Shown piece by piece: positions 1 to 9,051 of a stretch of 64,000 nt of DNA. The stretch comes from Paenibacillus sp. FSL W8-0426 (lineage in GTDB: Bacteria; Bacillota; Bacilli; Paenibacillales; Paenibacillaceae): the NCBI RefSeq assembly GCF_037969725.1, contig NZ_CP150203.1:1318001-1382000 (forward strand), read 5' to 3'. The first letter of the stretch is position 1; each line of letters opens with the position of its first letter. The position numbers were made by a program, and so were the translations under genes. Under the pieces are notes generated by a model. That model was not told where the DNA came from, did no database searches, and saw only the letters and a program-made list of their open reading frames with translations.

Positions 1-306
1 GGCACGGATGGCCGGGAGGCCGTCAAGCAAGCCATCCATAAGGCTTTATCTACCCGCCGTTATGAATACCTGATCTATTCATCCGATTACGGCATGGAAT
101 GGTCACCCGAGGGACTTGCCGATCGTTCCATGGTGGAATCGGAGCTGGAACGATGGATTCGGGAGGCGCTGATGCCGGATGACCGGATCACAGAGGTAGG
201 GGATTTTCGATTCCGCCATGAGGGGGATCAGGTGACGGTTTCTTTTACCGCCCAAACGGACTTCGGCAGCTTGACGGAGGAACTGGAGGTGAACGTGAAT
301 GTATGA
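1..306 (+). CDS. xkdS: Phage tail protein XkdS-like (DUF2634), 5' end outside window
   Basis: Only the last 101 codons are present; the frame is open from base 1, so the start lies upstream. The protein is a small baseplate or tail component of PBSX-type contractile tails. The visible part has the family's look: a Y-x-Y-L-I-Y-S-x-D-Y-G stretch, a middle segment around a predicted GDF strand, and a short beta-rich C-terminus ending in ELEVNVNV. It overlaps the XkdT gene by 8 bp, and the gene order (XkdS, XkdT, XkdU, fibre, XkdX) matches PBSX, which supports the call more than sequence alone does. Confidence 0.85.
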   Translation, partial: GTDGREAVKQAIHKALSTRRYEYLIYSSDYGMEWSPEGLADRSMVESELERWIREALMPDDRITEVGDFRFRHEGDQVTVSFTAQTDFGSLTEELEVNVNV

Positions 307-1357
307 GCAACAAACGTATGAAACGATTTTGAACCGCATGCTGGACCGCGTACCGGAGGGCATCGATAAAAGGGAGGGCAGCATCATTTATGATGCGTTG
401 GCCCCTGCCGCCGTAGAAATGGCGCAGATGTATATCGAGCTGGACGTGAACGCGAATTTGAAATTTGCGGATACGGCTACCGGTGAATACCTGGATCGGG
501 CAGTGGCTTGGTCAGGCATCTCACGTAAACGTGCGACACCGGCACGGTGGGTTGCTTCTTTCAAGAACAGCCAGAATCAGCCGGTGGATGTGGAACTGGA
601 ATCCCGGTTTTCCATGGGAACGCGCGTGTATGTGGCCGTGGAGCGGCTAACGGCGGGGCAAGTTGTGCTGGAGTGCGAAACGGCCGGCGCGATGGGCAAT
701 GAATACAAAGGAACGCTGCTTCCGATCGATTATATTCCGGATCTGGCCGCTGCGGAAATGGTGCTTCTGCTGGTGCCCGGTGAAGACGAAGAGACGGATC
801 AGTCGCTATATGACCGTTATCAGGACAAGGTATCTCGCCCGGTAACGAGTGCGAACCGCTATCAATATGAGCTGTGGGCGCGAGAAATTGCGGGTGTGGG
901 TAAAGCCCGGGCATTTCCGCTCTGGGATGGTCCCGGAACCGTGAAGGTTGCATTGCTGGGCAATGACATGCGCCGTCCCGCCGAATCGGTGATCGAAGAA
1001 GTGCAGACTTATATCGATCCAACCCAAGATGGCATGGGGGAAGGTGCAGCGCCGATCGGCCCTGTCGTTATGGTGGTTGGCGCAGAAGAGATTCCGATCG
1101 ATGTCGAGGTCAAAGTGACGCTTGCTGCCGGATCTACGCTGGAGGGGATCAAGACCTTGATTCAGGAAGGCGTAACGGCGTATTTGAAAGGGTTGGCCTT
1201 CGATGATCCGCTGGTGCGCTGGACCCGAATCGCCAACGTCATCATGGACATTCCGCCCGTGATCGACTACAGTGATTTGCTTATTAACGGAGGGACCAGC
1301 AATGTGGACATTGCGCAGGATGCGGTGGCCGTGCTCGGCACGGTGAAGGTGTCATGA
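299..1357 (+). CDS. xkdT: Baseplate J-like protein XkdT
   Basis: A 352-residue protein of the baseplate J / gp47 family, the wedge component that links the tail hub to fibres in contractile tails. Family features seen are the N-terminal segment MYEQQTYETILNRMLDRVP, the D-K-R-E-G-S-I-I-Y-D-A motif, a central E-x-D-E-x-D-x-S-L-Y-D-R-Y patch, and the A-x-x-G-V-G-K-A-x-x-F-P-L-W segment. Length is normal. GGAGGT at 285-290 lies 8 bases before the ATG. It overlaps XkdS by 8 bp and XkdU by 4 bp (ATGA), so it is translationally coupled within the tail operon. Confidence 0.93.
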   Translation: MYEQQTYETILNRMLDRVPEGIDKREGSIIYDALAPAAVEMAQMYIELDVNANLKFADTATGEYLDRAVAWSGISRKRATPARWVASFKNSQNQPVDVELESRFSMGTRVYVAVERLTAGQVVLECETAGAMGNEYKGTLLPIDYIPDLAAAEMVLLLVPGEDEETDQSLYDRYQDKVSRPVTSANRYQYELWAREIAGVGKARAFPLWDGPGTVKVALLGNDMRRPAESVIEEVQTYIDPTQDGMGEGAAPIGPVVMVVGAEEIPIDVEVKVTLAAGSTLEGIKTLIQEGVTAYLKGLAFDDPLVRWTRIANVIMDIPPVIDYSDLLINGGTSNVDIAQDAVAVLGTVKVS

Positions 1358-1899
1358 GCCGCAAGCCTGACTTGATGACATACCTGCCCCCGCTGTATGA
1401 GCAGGTGGTGGAGATGAAGCTGCTTGCCCGGACCGAGGGCGAGGAATTGGGGCAGCTGTTGGATGGCGTGGACAGCGTGCTGGATCAGTTTTATCCCGAG
1501 TCGGCGACGTGGGCGCTTGCGAGGTATGAGCAGGACTTGCATATCCCGGTCAATCCGTTGAAGCCCGCGGATCAGCGCCGGTCGGTCATTATTTCGAAGA
1601 TGCGCGGCAGCGGCAAGGTGTCCGGATCGATGCTGCGCAATGTGGCGCAGGCGTATGAGAGCGGCGGCATCGAGGTGTCCGTTTTGCCAGGGGAGTATGC
1701 GATCCTGATTCGCTTCGTGGATACATATGGCTTGCCGCCCAATCTGGATGATCTGAAGGCGGCCATTGAAGAGATCAAACCGGCACACATGAGCGTGGAA
1801 TTCCATCTGCGCTATTTGACGATTGCCGAAGTCGAAAGCATGACGCTGAGCGAGATCGAGCAGACTCGGCAGGATAAATTCATGGGAGGTGGCGCTTGA
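1354..1899 (+). CDS. xkdU: Tail protein XkdU/YmfQ-like (DUF2313)
   Basis: A 181-residue homologue of the YmfQ / XkdU family, a conserved tail-assembly or baseplate protein that follows gp47-like proteins in Mu-like and PBSX-like tails. The sequence starts with MSRKPDLMTYLPPLYEQ, and its middle part carries LARYEQDLHIPVNP followed by RRSVIISKMRGSG, both typical of the family. The C-terminal half is rich in aromatic and acidic residues, ending in a helical EVESMTLSEIEQ stretch. It starts in a 4-bp ATGA overlap with XkdT, and the next start is 2 bases after its stop. The exact molecular role is not known to me. Confidence 0.9.
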   Translation: MSRKPDLMTYLPPLYEQVVEMKLLARTEGEELGQLLDGVDSVLDQFYPESATWALARYEQDLHIPVNPLKPADQRRSVIISKMRGSGKVSGSMLRNVAQAYESGGIEVSVLPGEYAILIRFVDTYGLPPNLDDLKAAIEEIKPAHMSVEFHLRYLTIAEVESMTLSEIEQTRQDKFMGGGA

Positions 1900-1900
1900 A

Positions 1901-4462
1901 ATGAGTGAGCCGAAAACACCGAATCTTGCGTTGAATCAGATCGACCGTTCTTCTCCGGCAACGACGTATTTCGATCTGGACCGATATCTGGATCAGAACT
2001 GGGGCAAGGTGGACGATTTTGCAGGCGAGATTAAGGAGCAAGTGGATGAAGTAACAAGTAAGGCGGACGGTCTAAAAGAACGTCTGGATACGGAGCAGCG
2101 CAAATCGGTTACGCTGAAGCCAGGGCTTCAGGTGATTGAAGCAGAGCGGGCGTCGGCTTTTAGGCTGGAAGGGCTGAAAGGCCGGACGTTGGTGAATTTG
2201 TTGGGGCGTGATGGTGGATTTGAAGGGTACAATAATTGGGCAATCGGGGCTATGTCAGCAAGCCTTGATACGACGACATATGCTGAAGGCAGTACGAGTT
2301 CTTTAAGAGTAACTCTCGCGTCCGAAAACAGTAACATCAACCGGACAATCACGACCGTTATCGGAAAAAAATATGTGTTGATTGCTGATGTGAAAAATGT
2401 ATCCTCTGAGCGAGCGCATGTTTCGATTAATGCTTTAGTTGACGGAAACAAAGTAATGAGTGACTCTTTTGACACCTCGTTTGTTAGTTTCACTGCAACT
2501 GCAGCTGCTCACACGATCGCAGTTGTTGGCAGCGGTTCTCCGGGGCAGACTTTCAACGTCGATAACGTACGTTTGTATGAAGTCAGCACTGAAGAGTACA
2601 ACGCATTGGGCAGCATGACGCCGACACAAGTTAGCGCTAAGTACCCGTATACGGAAATGATAACAGGAGTTAAGAATCCATATGCGATCCGATATGGCGA
2701 GAATCTGTTGCCACCGTTTTATGAGTGGACTTCAAATTACACTAATGATAAATGGACAATATGGGGTCCATATACTGCACAGCTCCGCCCTTCGGCCCCG
2801 ACTTTCGCTATCTCCATGCAGTGTGAAATTACATTAGCACCTAATACTAAGTATACAATAAGCGCCGAACAGACTGATGGGGCAACATTTTCTGTTATTG
2901 ATATAACGCACAATACCGCATTGGTAGATAACACGACAAATACGACTACGTTCACTACCGGGAGTACCGGGGCCATCCGAGTATACATTTCCTCGTATCT
3001 TGCAAGCGGAGGTATCGGAGGAGCGCTGTATACATTTAGAAATTTAATGTTGACTGCGGGTGACAAAGCACACCTGTTCAAACAACGAGAGGATGCCATG
3101 CTAGCACTTCAAACGGAGCTGTATGCCGATCCAGCCACCGGAGCCAACCCGGATATGGTGTTTGAGCGGGAGGGGCAGTATTTCAAGTTGGTGAAGTGGC
3201 ATAAGGTTGTACTGGATGGGAGCAAAATTATAACCCTTATACAAGGGAACAATACTGGGTATAAGACTATTTATCCCAAGGTAGAAGGTGTTAATTATGA
3301 CTATTTTTCTATGGATGCGGCCGTTGCTGTTAAATCAGACGGGAAAATTTTGAAATGGGGGTCTCACGAAGCAGCTGCAGATGCATGGGCGGTTGATAAA
3401 CTCAATAAGAACCTTGCTATTTCTGTTTCCGCTGAGGATAGCGGATGGGGAGACGCCTACACACCTACAGCCGATGAGATTAAGGCGTATTTCATGGGAT
3501 GGCGAATGTATGATGGTTTGGCTGGAGGTACACCTTACAATGGGACTGGCACGAAATACTGGCATAAGCTTTCTGACGGAACCAGCACCCCGGGAGCGGG
3601 AACCACTACGTTACCAACAACACCAGCACCGAACTACACGCCGTACCAACTCCTATACCAGCTTGCTACGCCAGTCGTCGAGCCGATCACGTCTGAGGGA
3701 CAATTGACGTTCTTCGAGGGTGATAATCAGGTTGAGCTAGGTACGGGAATTGTGTTGCGGGAGGGAGTAAAGCCCGCAAGGTACGGAGATTGGGCTGTGG
3801 TTAACTATACGTATGATGGTAATCATGCACTGTTACAAAATAAAGCCGATGTAATTAAGTCTGTCTATAAAAACAGCAAAAAAATATCTGACTACTTGAT
3901 TACACGTAGACCCCAGGTATCTTATGGTAACGAGTATATTGGAATACCTTGGACCGACTTTGATTCTACTGACCTATATAATGTCACATACCTGATGCTT
4001 GCCAAGTATCCGACTGCCAGCTTTGACGGAAGTTATGCCGAGAACGAAAAGGCTCTGCTGTTGGATGCTGTTAGAACGCTTCAGAAGAACACAACACGGA
4101 TCTCCGTTCTTGAGAGCAAGAAGGCCGAGAAGGATATTCCTGCATGGATAAAGCCTACATTGCTAAATGGGTGGGTTTCATACAATGACGGTAATACGAC
4201 GAGATATTTCAAAGACAGCCAGGGATTTGTACATGTACAAGGGATGGTAAAGTCTGGGGCTGCTGGACAACCCATCTTATTGTTACCAGCAGGATATCGC
4301 CCGGGGCAAACGCTAGAGACAATCACAAACGCATATACCGGAACCGATGTGGTCACTCCAAATATAGAAATTAGTTCGAACGGAACTATAATCCCGTTTG
4401 GTGTTACCGCACCAGCCTGGCTCAGTTTGGATAATATAAAACCATTCCTAGCCGAACAATAA
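1901..4462 (+). CDS. Phage tail fibre / receptor-binding protein
   Basis: An 853-residue fibre, likely the host-recognition protein at the PBSX XkdV position. ATG 1901 is chosen over an in-frame GTG at 1889 because GGAGGT (1885-1890) sits 10 bases before 1901. The N-terminal ~90 residues (LALNQIDRSSPATTYFDLDR, then a coiled coil) are the conserved baseplate-anchoring part. The middle holds beta-rich modules resembling carbohydrate-binding domains (around residues 90-230 and 270-390) and a YQLLYQLATPVVEP motif common in fibres. The end (WIKPTLLNGWVSYNDGNTTR to WLSLDNIKPFL) is a C-terminal fibre domain I recognise from many Bacillales tail proteins. From about base 2220 the DNA is visibly AT-richer than the anchor region, which suggests modular exchange. 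Confidence 0.88.
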   Translation: MSEPKTPNLALNQIDRSSPATTYFDLDRYLDQNWGKVDDFAGEIKEQVDEVTSKADGLKERLDTEQRKSVTLKPGLQVIEAERASAFRLEGLKGRTLVNLLGRDGGFEGYNNWAIGAMSASLDTTTYAEGSTSSLRVTLASENSNINRTITTVIGKKYVLIADVKNVSSERAHVSINALVDGNKVMSDSFDTSFVSFTATAAAHTIAVVGSGSPGQTFNVDNVRLYEVSTEEYNALGSMTPTQVSAKYPYTEMITGVKNPYAIRYGENLLPPFYEWTSNYTNDKWTIWGPYTAQLRPSAPTFAISMQCEITLAPNTKYTISAEQTDGATFSVIDITHNTALVDNTTNTTTFTTGSTGAIRVYISSYLASGGIGGALYTFRNLMLTAGDKAHLFKQREDAMLALQTELYADPATGANPDMVFEREGQYFKLVKWHKVVLDGSKIITLIQGNNTGYKTIYPKVEGVNYDYFSMDAAVAVKSDGKILKWGSHEAAADAWAVDKLNKNLAISVSAEDSGWGDAYTPTADEIKAYFMGWRMYDGLAGGTPYNGTGTKYWHKLSDGTSTPGAGTTTLPTTPAPNYTPYQLLYQLATPVVEPITSEGQLTFFEGDNQVELGTGIVLREGVKPARYGDWAVVNYTYDGNHALLQNKADVIKSVYKNSKKISDYLITRRPQVSYGNEYIGIPWTDFDSTDLYNVTYLMLAKYPTASFDGSYAENEKALLLDAVRTLQKNTTRISVLESKKAEKDIPAWIKPTLLNGWVSYNDGNTTRYFKDSQGFVHVQGMVKSGAAGQPILLLPAGYRPGQTLETITNAYTGTDVVTPNIEISSNGTIIPFGVTAPAWLSLDNIKPFLAEQ

Positions 4463-4474
4463 AGGAGGGATCAC

Positions 4475-4993
4475 ATGAAAGCCGTACCTAAAGTAAATAC
4501 AGACGGTCTCTATATCGAGGACGTGTTAGTGGACGATGCCTTTTCCGGTGTCGTCCCTTTTTATGCTGGATCTGTACGAGCCGAGTTGAATCCGGAAACC
4601 GAGCTGCGAGAAACCCCGGAAGCGGAAGAAGAACAGAAACCGGAGATTGCCGGATATCTAATCGGTGTACCTGTGCCTGCGGGGCTATTCCGGCCACGCT
4701 TTGACCTAGCAGCTTGGGAAGCATACCAGGAAGCATTGAAAGATAGACCGCAGGAACAGCTTCCAGACCTTTGGGCTGAGGGGCTAAGCCAGGAAGAAAT
4801 TGACGAACTGACCAAGCCGCAGCCTATGAATCCTTCCGAAATGGACAAGATCGGGGAGCAGCTGGTTCAACGCGAACTGGAGGCATTGGAATTGAAACAA
4901 CAAAACGAAGCTTTGGGCGCACAAATCGTAGGTCTGGAATTGCGAGTATTATCCATGGAAATACAACCGAAGGGAGACGGGGCAAATGTTTAA
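4475..4993 (+). CDS. Small phage tail-region protein (XkdW position), function unknown
   Basis: A 172-residue acidic protein with AAAGGAGGGATCAC just before its ATG. It has two visible parts. The N-terminal ~110 residues hold P-V-P-A-G-L-F-R-P-R-F-D and W-E-A-Y-Q-E-A-L segments typical of small proteins downstream of tail fibres. Residues ~115-165 form a predicted coiled coil (LVQRELEALELKQQNEALGA). Its place between the fibre and XkdX corresponds to XkdW of PBSX, so a fibre-associated role is possible. I do not recognise a catalytic motif. The last 8 bp overlap the XkdX start. Confidence 0.75.
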   Translation: MKAVPKVNTDGLYIEDVLVDDAFSGVVPFYAGSVRAELNPETELRETPEAEEEQKPEIAGYLIGVPVPAGLFRPRFDLAAWEAYQEALKDRPQEQLPDLWAEGLSQEEIDELTKPQPMNPSEMDKIGEQLVQRELEALELKQQNEALGAQIVGLELRVLSMEIQPKGDGANV

Positions 4994-5129
4994 TTCTGAT
5001 TTCGAAAGACTCCAATATTACTATGAGAAAAAGTGGGCAAAAGAACAACAACTCAAGCAGTATGTTTCCTTTGGCGTTATTTCGAGTGACCAATATGAGC
5101 AGATTACAGGAAAAAAGTACGAGATATGA
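4986..5129 (+). CDS. xkdX: XkdX family small phage protein
   Basis: A 47-residue protein starting MFNSDFERLQYYYEKKWAKE and ending SDQYEQITGKKYEI. The Y-Y-x-x-K-x-W-x-x-E-Q-x-x-x-Y-V-x-x-G-x-I-x-x-x-x-Y-E-x-I-T-G pattern is the XkdX family signature. Its role is unknown; it is found just after tail-fibre genes and before lysis genes in PBSX-like elements, as here. It overlaps the preceding gene by 8 bp. GAAGGGAGACGGGG just upstream provides the ribosome site. Confidence 0.88.
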   Translation: MFNSDFERLQYYYEKKWAKEQQLKQYVSFGVISSDQYEQITGKKYEI

Positions 5130-5312
5130 GTATTTCTATGAGTGTTTCTCGGACATATTTTAAGAATATAGTACCTAAACCATAGAACTTACTGGTTCCC
5201 TGCACCATAACCCAACATACCCCAAACCGGGACATGCATACAAGCCAACCTATCGCTCCACGCATCAACTATAGTACAAACGGCGATATGCCGCATAAAG
5301 GAAGTGAGACAC

Positions 5313-6257
5313 ATGCAGACGAGAAGCTCGGGCAACGCGCAGGGCATTGACGTATCCCGGTACCAAGGCAGCATCGACTGGGCCAAAGTGAAGGCAAGCG
5401 GCATGACGTTTGTGTTCATCAAGGCGACCGAGGGGCAGACGTACACCGATCCGAACTTCCAAACCAACGTGAAAGGCGCGCTGGCGGCGGGCATGCTGGT
5501 CGGAACGTATCACTTTTTCCGGGCCACATCGACTGACGGAGCCAAAGCCGAAGCTGCGCATTATGCCAATACATTGCAAAAAGTGGGCGGAGCCCAGACG
5601 CTGCAGCTGCCGCCCGTCATGGACTATGAGAACAACCCCGGCAATCTGAGCAAAGCCCGGATCAACGCGGTGGCCAAAGCCTTTCTGACCGAATTGGAGC
5701 GACTCACCGGGCGCAAACCGATCATTTATACAGGCAATTCCTTTGCCGGCAATTTCGATGTCTCGCTCGGAGCGTACGATCTATGGATCGCGCGTTACAG
5801 CACGTCCCGTGTGCCGGACGGCCAACCGGCGTGGAAGCGCTGGACATTCTGGCAGTACACGGACTCGGGTAAAGTAGACGGCATTAGCGGCAACGTGGAC
5901 ATGAACGAGTTCGAGGGATCGGCCGCAGAGCTGCGGGCGAGATATGCTCCGGCAACCGTGCCGATACCAACCCCGACACCGTCCAATCCGAATCCGCCAT
6001 CCAATGCAAGCGAACCGCCGAAAGGAGATGAACCGATGACAGCCGAGGAAAAAGCAGCGTTTGATGCGCTCAAAGCACAGGTAGACCGCCTCCAGGCACG
6101 TCAGCAGATGGAGGTTCCGTCATGGGCGAAAGCGGCCGTGGATGCTGCACTGGCGTATGACACGAAGAACCCGCTGTTCAGCATCGAAAATGGGGCGAGC
6201 TATGATTTTTATCGTTTCATTACGGTGATGCACCGTCGGGGTTTGTTCAAAAAATAA
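5313..6257 (+). CDS. GH25 muramidase endolysin
   Basis: A 314-residue lysozyme of glycoside hydrolase family 25, cutting the MurNAc-GlcNAc bond of peptidoglycan. Family landmarks are GIDVSRYQ (Asp13), the catalytic D-x-E in VMDYENNPG (Asp104, Glu106), PIIYTG, LWIARYS and FWQYTDSG. After about residue 210 follows a Pro-rich linker (PTPTPSNPNPP), then a coiled-coil and a C-terminal domain with VPSWAKAAVDAAL and YDFYRFITVMHRRGLFKK, probably wall-targeting. There is no signal peptide, as expected for a phage endolysin that needs a holin. ATG 5313 is preferred to GTG 5304 because AAGGAAG at 5298-5304 is correctly spaced only for the former. The 183 bases between XkdX and this gene hold no convincing ORF. 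Confidence 0.93.
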   Translation: MQTRSSGNAQGIDVSRYQGSIDWAKVKASGMTFVFIKATEGQTYTDPNFQTNVKGALAAGMLVGTYHFFRATSTDGAKAEAAHYANTLQKVGGAQTLQLPPVMDYENNPGNLSKARINAVAKAFLTELERLTGRKPIIYTGNSFAGNFDVSLGAYDLWIARYSTSRVPDGQPAWKRWTFWQYTDSGKVDGISGNVDMNEFEGSAAELRARYAPATVPIPTPTPSNPNPPSNASEPPKGDEPMTAEEKAAFDALKAQVDRLQARQQMEVPSWAKAAVDAALAYDTKNPLFSIENGASYDFYRFITVMHRRGLFKK

Positions 6258-6296
6258 CGCGGCATGCACGCTGAACACAGTTCCAAATGCCGGCGG

Positions 6297-6340
6297 AAAG
6301 ACGTCTCTCCACCAATGGAGCAGGCGTCTTTTAGTTTTTA
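6297..6340 (+). terminator. Terminator of the tail/lysis operon
   Basis: AAAGACG (6297-6303) pairs with CGTCTTT (6325-6331), with an inner CTCCA/TGGAG stem, followed by a T-rich tract. It lies 40 bases after the endolysin stop and fits the end of the tail operon. Confidence 0.7.
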
Positions 6341-7011
6341 CAAAAAGGTGAAACGGCGTATTCCAAACCCAACTCCAATTCCAATTGCCAGCTCTCCCAA
6401 ACTCGCAATGGAAACTGTCCAAAAGTTGTACCATTTTCGCATTTTGTGTAAGGGAATTTGACATAACGCATAAAGTGAGGACGAATATCCACAAATCTCT
6501 TGTCTAAATGATCAATGTAATGTAAAGTAAAGTACACAAAATTGTTTTATCCCCTACAATGTTTTACACAAACCCTCTTACCATGACATCACCTTAACAT
6601 TGCAAAGTTATTGGAATGTCGTCCCGTTGGACATGTTCACACCTCAGCGATCACGCAGCCATTTCGTACGTTCCGTTTATACACACCAATTTACTTGAAC
6701 ACTTCCATTTCCCGGTTTGTTACTATTGCTGCATCTAATGGGCAATTCGTTTTCCCTTTAGGAAAAGTTATTTTCAATCCCCAAAAATCGCTCATGCAGA
6801 CAGAATCGTTTATTTCCTGATCTTCTGTTAACCATCACTATGCTTATGTTAATTGACCTTTGTTCAATTTTTTACAACCTTATCGTTCATGGTGCCACTC
6901 CATTTAGCGGTATCACAGGCATTCAAAGCCTATAAAGATACATATCGATTTCATGCCTTTGGTCTATGCGGCAGCGCGCAAAATTTTGAGACGGGAAAGG
7001 GTGTTGGTTGT
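6341..7011. other. AT-rich intergenic region before the peptide importer
   Basis: About 670 bases with clearly lower GC than the flanking genes and no supported gene. A short leftward reading frame (6331-6537) ends exactly at the operon terminator but cannot be confirmed as a gene. Promoter elements for the lipoprotein gene are expected towards the right end, but I cannot single out one convincing pair. GAAAGGG (6995-7001) serves as the lipoprotein ribosome site. Confidence 0.5.
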
Positions 7012-8664
7012 ATGAGGAGCAGAAAAAAATGGTTATCCGGCTTGATGATGCTGGCGTTAAGTACGGTGGTCGTTTTGTCGGGATGTACCGGGGGAGAGAG
7101 CGGACAGAACAAGCCTGCACCTGCGGAAGGCAGCGACCCGCCGACGGAAACGGCTGTCCAGGATACGATGATTATGGGACGCGGCGGAGATTCCGTGTCG
7201 CTGGACCCGTCGATCGTGACGGATGGGGAATCGCTGAAGATCGGGCACCAGGTGTTCGATTCATTGCTCGATTACACGGAGGGCGGCACGGAAGTCGTTC
7301 CGGGGTTGGCGGAGAGCTGGGAAATTTCCGAGGATGGTTTGAAGTATACGTTCAAGCTGAAGTCTGGCGTGAAGTTCCATGACGGCACCGATTTTAATGC
7401 CGAAGCGGTTGTGTTCAACTTCAATCGTTGGGGCGATCCGAACAGCGAGTTCAAATTCGAGGGCGATTCCTTCGACTACTACGATTCGATGTTCGGCCCG
7501 CCGGAAGGAAGGGTGATCAAGGAAGTGAAGGCAATCGACGAAACGACGGTCGAATTCACTTTGAACCAGCCGCAGGCGCCATTCCTGCAAAATATCGCGA
7601 TGACGCCGTTTGGCATTGCCAGTCCAACTGCGGTGCAGGAGAAAAAGGAAAACTTCAAGAACGAGCCGGTGGGCACGGGACCGTTCGTCTTTGTGGAGTG
7701 GAAGCGGAACGATTCCATCACTTTGGACAAAAATCCAAACTACTGGAAAGAAGGCCTGCCGAAGCTGAACAAGGTGATCGTGCGTTCCATCCCGGACAAC
7801 ACGGCCCGATTCAACGCCTTGCAGAACGGCGAGATCGACGTCATGGAAGACCTGAACCCGGACGATCTGTCGATTCTGGAATCCAACGCCGAGCTGCAAA
7901 AAATCGAACGTCCGCCATTCAACGTGGCCTATCTCGGCTTTAATTTCAAGAAAAAACCGTTCGATAACGTGCTGGTACGCCAAGCGCTCAACCATGCGGT
8001 GAACAAGCAGGCCCTCATCGATGCCTTCTTTGCCGGACAGGCGCAGCCTGCCGTGAACCCGATGCCGCCGACGCTGTGGGGATATAACGACGCCATAGAG
8101 GATTATCCGTACGACCTGGAAAAAGCGAAAGCGTTGCTGGCGGAAGCGGGCTATCCGGACGGTTTGCCTAATCCGATCACGTTCTATGCGATGCCGGTAT
8201 CCCGGCCGTACATGCCGGATGGGCGCAAGGTGGCCGAAGCGATCCAGGCGGATTTCGAAAAAATCGGCGTGACCGCCAACATCGAATCCCCGGAATGGGC
8301 GACGTATCTGGATGATGCGAAGGCTGGCGAGAAGGACGACATTTACATGCTCGGCTGGACGGGCGACAATGGTGACCCGGACAACTTCCTGTACACCTTG
8401 CTGGACAAGGATGCGATCCCCGGCAACAACCGCAGTTTTTACGTGAACGAGGATTTGCACAAGCTGCTGACCGACGCTCAGAAAGAGACGGACCAAGAGA
8501 AACGGGCCGAGCTTTACAAACAGGCGCAGGTCGTCATTAAAGAAGACGCGCCGTGGATTCCGCTAGTGCACACGACGCCGATTCTCGCAGGCAAAGCTAA
8601 CCTGAAGGGCTTTACGCCTTCGCCGCTGGGCAGCGAATCCTATGCCAATGCCTACTTTGAATAA
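7012..8664 (+). CDS. Peptide/oligopeptide ABC transporter substrate-binding lipoprotein
   Basis: A 550-residue extracellular solute-binding protein of family 5 (DppE/OppA type). Translation starts at ATG 7012, giving a short basic N-terminus (MRSRKKW), a hydrophobic stretch and lipobox LSGC, so it is a lipoprotein. A Ser/Pro/Gly/Glu-rich spacer follows. The mature protein carries SBP_bac_5 landmarks: SVSLDPSIVTDGES near the start, LAESWEISEDGLKYTFKLK, VKFHDGTDFNAEAVVFNFNR, and DNVLVRQALNHAVNKQALID in the second lobe. Length is normal for the family. The frame is open further upstream, but no ribosome site or signal sequence supports a longer form. Dipeptide or oligopeptide import is the likely role; the substrate cannot be told from sequence. 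Confidence 0.92.
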   Translation: MRSRKKWLSGLMMLALSTVVVLSGCTGGESGQNKPAPAEGSDPPTETAVQDTMIMGRGGDSVSLDPSIVTDGESLKIGHQVFDSLLDYTEGGTEVVPGLAESWEISEDGLKYTFKLKSGVKFHDGTDFNAEAVVFNFNRWGDPNSEFKFEGDSFDYYDSMFGPPEGRVIKEVKAIDETTVEFTLNQPQAPFLQNIAMTPFGIASPTAVQEKKENFKNEPVGTGPFVFVEWKRNDSITLDKNPNYWKEGLPKLNKVIVRSIPDNTARFNALQNGEIDVMEDLNPDDLSILESNAELQKIERPPFNVAYLGFNFKKKPFDNVLVRQALNHAVNKQALIDAFFAGQAQPAVNPMPPTLWGYNDAIEDYPYDLEKAKALLAEAGYPDGLPNPITFYAMPVSRPYMPDGRKVAEAIQADFEKIGVTANIESPEWATYLDDAKAGEKDDIYMLGWTGDNGDPDNFLYTLLDKDAIPGNNRSFYVNEDLHKLLTDAQKETDQEKRAELYKQAQVVIKEDAPWIPLVHTTPILAGKANLKGFTPSPLGSESYANAYFE

Positions 8665-8710
8665 CAAGTTTCGCAGCTATATAGGTTGAACTAGATAAAT
8701 ACACAAATAC

Positions 8711-8880
8711 GGAAGGGTCAGAAAGAATCTGGAGAAGCGGAGCGTTCTAAAAGCTATCTGAAGGAAAGCTGCATTGGAAGCATAGGCTTATCACCGGATT
8801 TTCCTCTTTGGAGAAGAAAATCAGTAAATCTGGGGATAACAGCGATCGGAAGATGGTACTGCACTCGTAGTGGCCTGTGT
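8711..8880. repeat. Candidate dispersed intergenic element with mutually exclusive hairpins
   Basis: The 387-base gap 8665-9051 between lipoprotein and permease contains no gene but a structured segment. CCGGATTT (8794-8801) can pair with AAATCTGG (8826-8833, one G-U), while the overlapping GATTTTC (8797-8803) can instead pair with GAAAATC (8816-8822). A further AGCT(ATCTGAAGGAA)AGCT repeat lies just upstream. Flanking segments such as GGAGAAGCGGAGCGTTC and GATAACAGCGATCGGAAG look like those of an intergenic element I associate with Paenibacillus genomes; that familiarity is unverified. It could be a dispersed repeat or a structured RNA within the operon. Confidence 0.45.
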
Positions 8881-9051
8881 GATTGATTAGTGCTGTTTAT
8901 ATAGCTAGCGCATAACCGAATCATCCAAGAGTGCAGGCGGGCCTGCCATGCTTACCAGAACCGACACCCGGAACCAACATCTCAAGCCATGCAGGCCTGG
9001 TGGGCGCTTTTGAAATCCAACTAGCCACAAAGCAAAGGCGGTGAATGAGGA

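Noticed and set aside
6264..6461. Small gene after the endolysin
   Set aside because: The frame reads through the terminator hairpin, has no ribosome site and shows no hydrophobic segment for a holin.
7261..8496. Antisense gene inside the peptide-binding lipoprotein
   Set aside because: Shadow frame with no start signal and unnatural Arg/Val/His composition.
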